From Stenotrophomonas maltophilia (GTDB taxonomy: Bacteria; Pseudomonadota; Gammaproteobacteria; Xanthomonadales; Xanthomonadaceae): a DNA stretch of 13,096 nt. Below are positions 12,372 to 13,096 of the stretch, piece by piece. The first letter of the stretch is position 1, and every line of letters begins with the position of its first letter. The notes beneath the pieces are model-generated. The model was not told where the DNA came from. It did no database searches and saw only the letters and a list, made by a program, of their open reading frames with translations. Location: the NCBI GenBank assembly GCA_002386405.1, contig DGIP01000160.1, forward strand, positions 1-13,096, in the 5' to 3' direction. Position numbers and translations under genes: made by a program.

Positions 12372-13096
12372 TCACAGGAAGGGCAGCATCCAGTGGTCCA
12401 CCATCAGGAACGCGAACAGCGCCATGAGGTAGACGATGGAGTAGCCGAACATCTTCATCGAGAACAGCTCATCCGGCGGGTTGAGCATGCGCCAGGCGTA
12501 CCAGAGGAACACGGCGTTGAGCACCACCGCGCCGCCCAGGTAGAACATGCCGCTCATGCCCACCGCAGCGGGCAGGATGCTGACGATGGCCAGGGCGATG
12601 GAGTACGCCATGATCGACTTGCGGGTGTAGGCCACGCCGTGAGTCACCGGCAGCATCGGGATCTTGGCCTTGGCGTAATCCTCGCGACGGAAGATCGCCA
12701 GCGCCCAGAAGTGCGGCGGGGTCCAGATGAAGATGATCAGCACCAGCAGCGAGGCGTAGGCCCAGTCCATCGGGCCCTGCATGCCGGTGATGGCCGCCCA
12801 GCCCAGCAGGGGCGGGGTGGCGCCGGCGAGGCCGCCGATCACGATGTTCTGCGAGGTGGCGCGCTTGAGGTACACCGTGTAGATGACCGCGTAGCCGATC
12901 AGCGAGGCGAAGGTCAGCACGGCGGTGATGACGTTGACCCACACCACCAGGATGGTCATCGACAGCACGATCAGCGCGCTGGCAAACACCAGCACCTGCC
13001 ACGGCTTCACCTTGCCCACCACCAGCGGCCGCCACGAGGTGCGCGCCATCTGCGCGTCGATCTGCGCGTCCAGCAGCTGGTTGATGGCGGCTGCGG
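12372..13096 (-). CDS. cyoE: Heme O synthase (protoheme IX farnesyltransferase), C-terminal part
   Basis: A UbiA-family membrane prenyltransferase that adds farnesyl to heme B to make heme O for terminal oxidases. The gene enters from the right edge and its start is outside the window. The first visible residues, [19 protein letters not shown], carry the N-x3-D-x3-D prenyl-diphosphate/Mg-binding motif, followed by the RPL that completes the CyoE signature. The second conserved loop reads [30 protein letters not shown] (a run of known CyoE residues around 12640-12730), with alternating hydrophobic helices before and after. About 240 residues are visible of the usual 290-300. The reading frame is intact to the TGA at 12374-12372. 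Confidence 0.96.
   Translation of the reverse strand, partial: AAAINQLLDAQIDAQMARTSWRPLVVGKVKPWQVLVFASALIVLSMTILVVWVNVITAVLTFASLIGYAVIYTVYLKRATSQNIVIGGLAGATPPLLGWAAITGMQGPMDWAYASLLVLIIFIWTPPHFWALAIFRREDYAKAKIPMLPVTHGVAYTRKSIMAYSIALAIVSILPAAVGMSGMFYLGGAVVLNAVFLWYAWRMLNPPDELFSMKMFGYSIVYLMALFAFLMVDHWMLPFL

Noticed and set aside
1..13096. CRISPR array, tRNA, rRNA or prophage
   Set aside because: No regularly spaced direct repeats, no tRNA-like cloverleaf with TTCGA arm in context, no rRNA sequence and no phage or integrase gene were seen.

Overview
This window looks like a chromosomal segment of Stenotrophomonas (S. maltophilia group) or a close Xanthomonadaceae relative. It has high GC, C/G-ending codons, an nrdA-nrdB pair with long-leader architecture, and several GTAG-headed hairpin repeats of the kind scattered between Stenotrophomonas genes (SMAG-type REPs). 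The genus is inferred from these repeats and the gene content; no rRNA or other marker is present.

Layout. At 20-877 (-) lies an EamA-type transporter, divergent from an alpha/beta hydrolase (933-1607, +). The hydrolase overlaps the ZapE/AFG1 ATPase gene by ATGA (1604-2704, +). A 532-bp gap (2705-3236) holds one GTAG hairpin, a promoter overlapped by two NrdR-like boxes 32 bp apart, and a roughly 260-nt GC-rich leader with many perfect helices. It leads into class Ia ribonucleotide reductase nrdA (GTG start 3237-5621) and nrdB (5768-6787). Three strong hairpins lie between the two genes, and a clear intrinsic terminator follows nrdB. Next come a hotdog acyl-CoA thioesterase (6893-7306), a class II-like sirtuin (7355-8176), a DUF442/BLH-type phosphatase gene whose 5' end is missing and abuts a GTAG repeat (8247-8690), and an SBF-like (bile acid:sodium symporter superfamily) transporter (8743-9735), all on +.

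The right third is accessory in character. A 158-bp element with 27-bp perfect terminal inverted repeats (9765-9922) is followed by two minus-strand genes for small exported proteins of unknown function (11093-10716, then 10710-9970) in visibly more AT-rich DNA. After them comes a third copy of the repeat (11375-11434), 58/60 identical to the right arm of the element and in the same orientation. The two unknown genes therefore sit between near-identical direct repeats. Beyond are a ChaN/erythromycin-esterase-like exported protein (12299-11475, -) and the C-terminal part of heme O synthase cyoE (-), which runs off the window.

How it fits together: the core is deoxynucleotide synthesis (nrdAB) under probable NrdR control, plus housekeeping genes in small transcription units. 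I saw no CRISPR array, transposase, phage gene, tRNA or rRNA. The best candidates for undescribed biology are the structured nrdA leader, the GGTAG-ended inverted-repeat element with its flanked two-gene cassette, and the REP-associated gene truncation.
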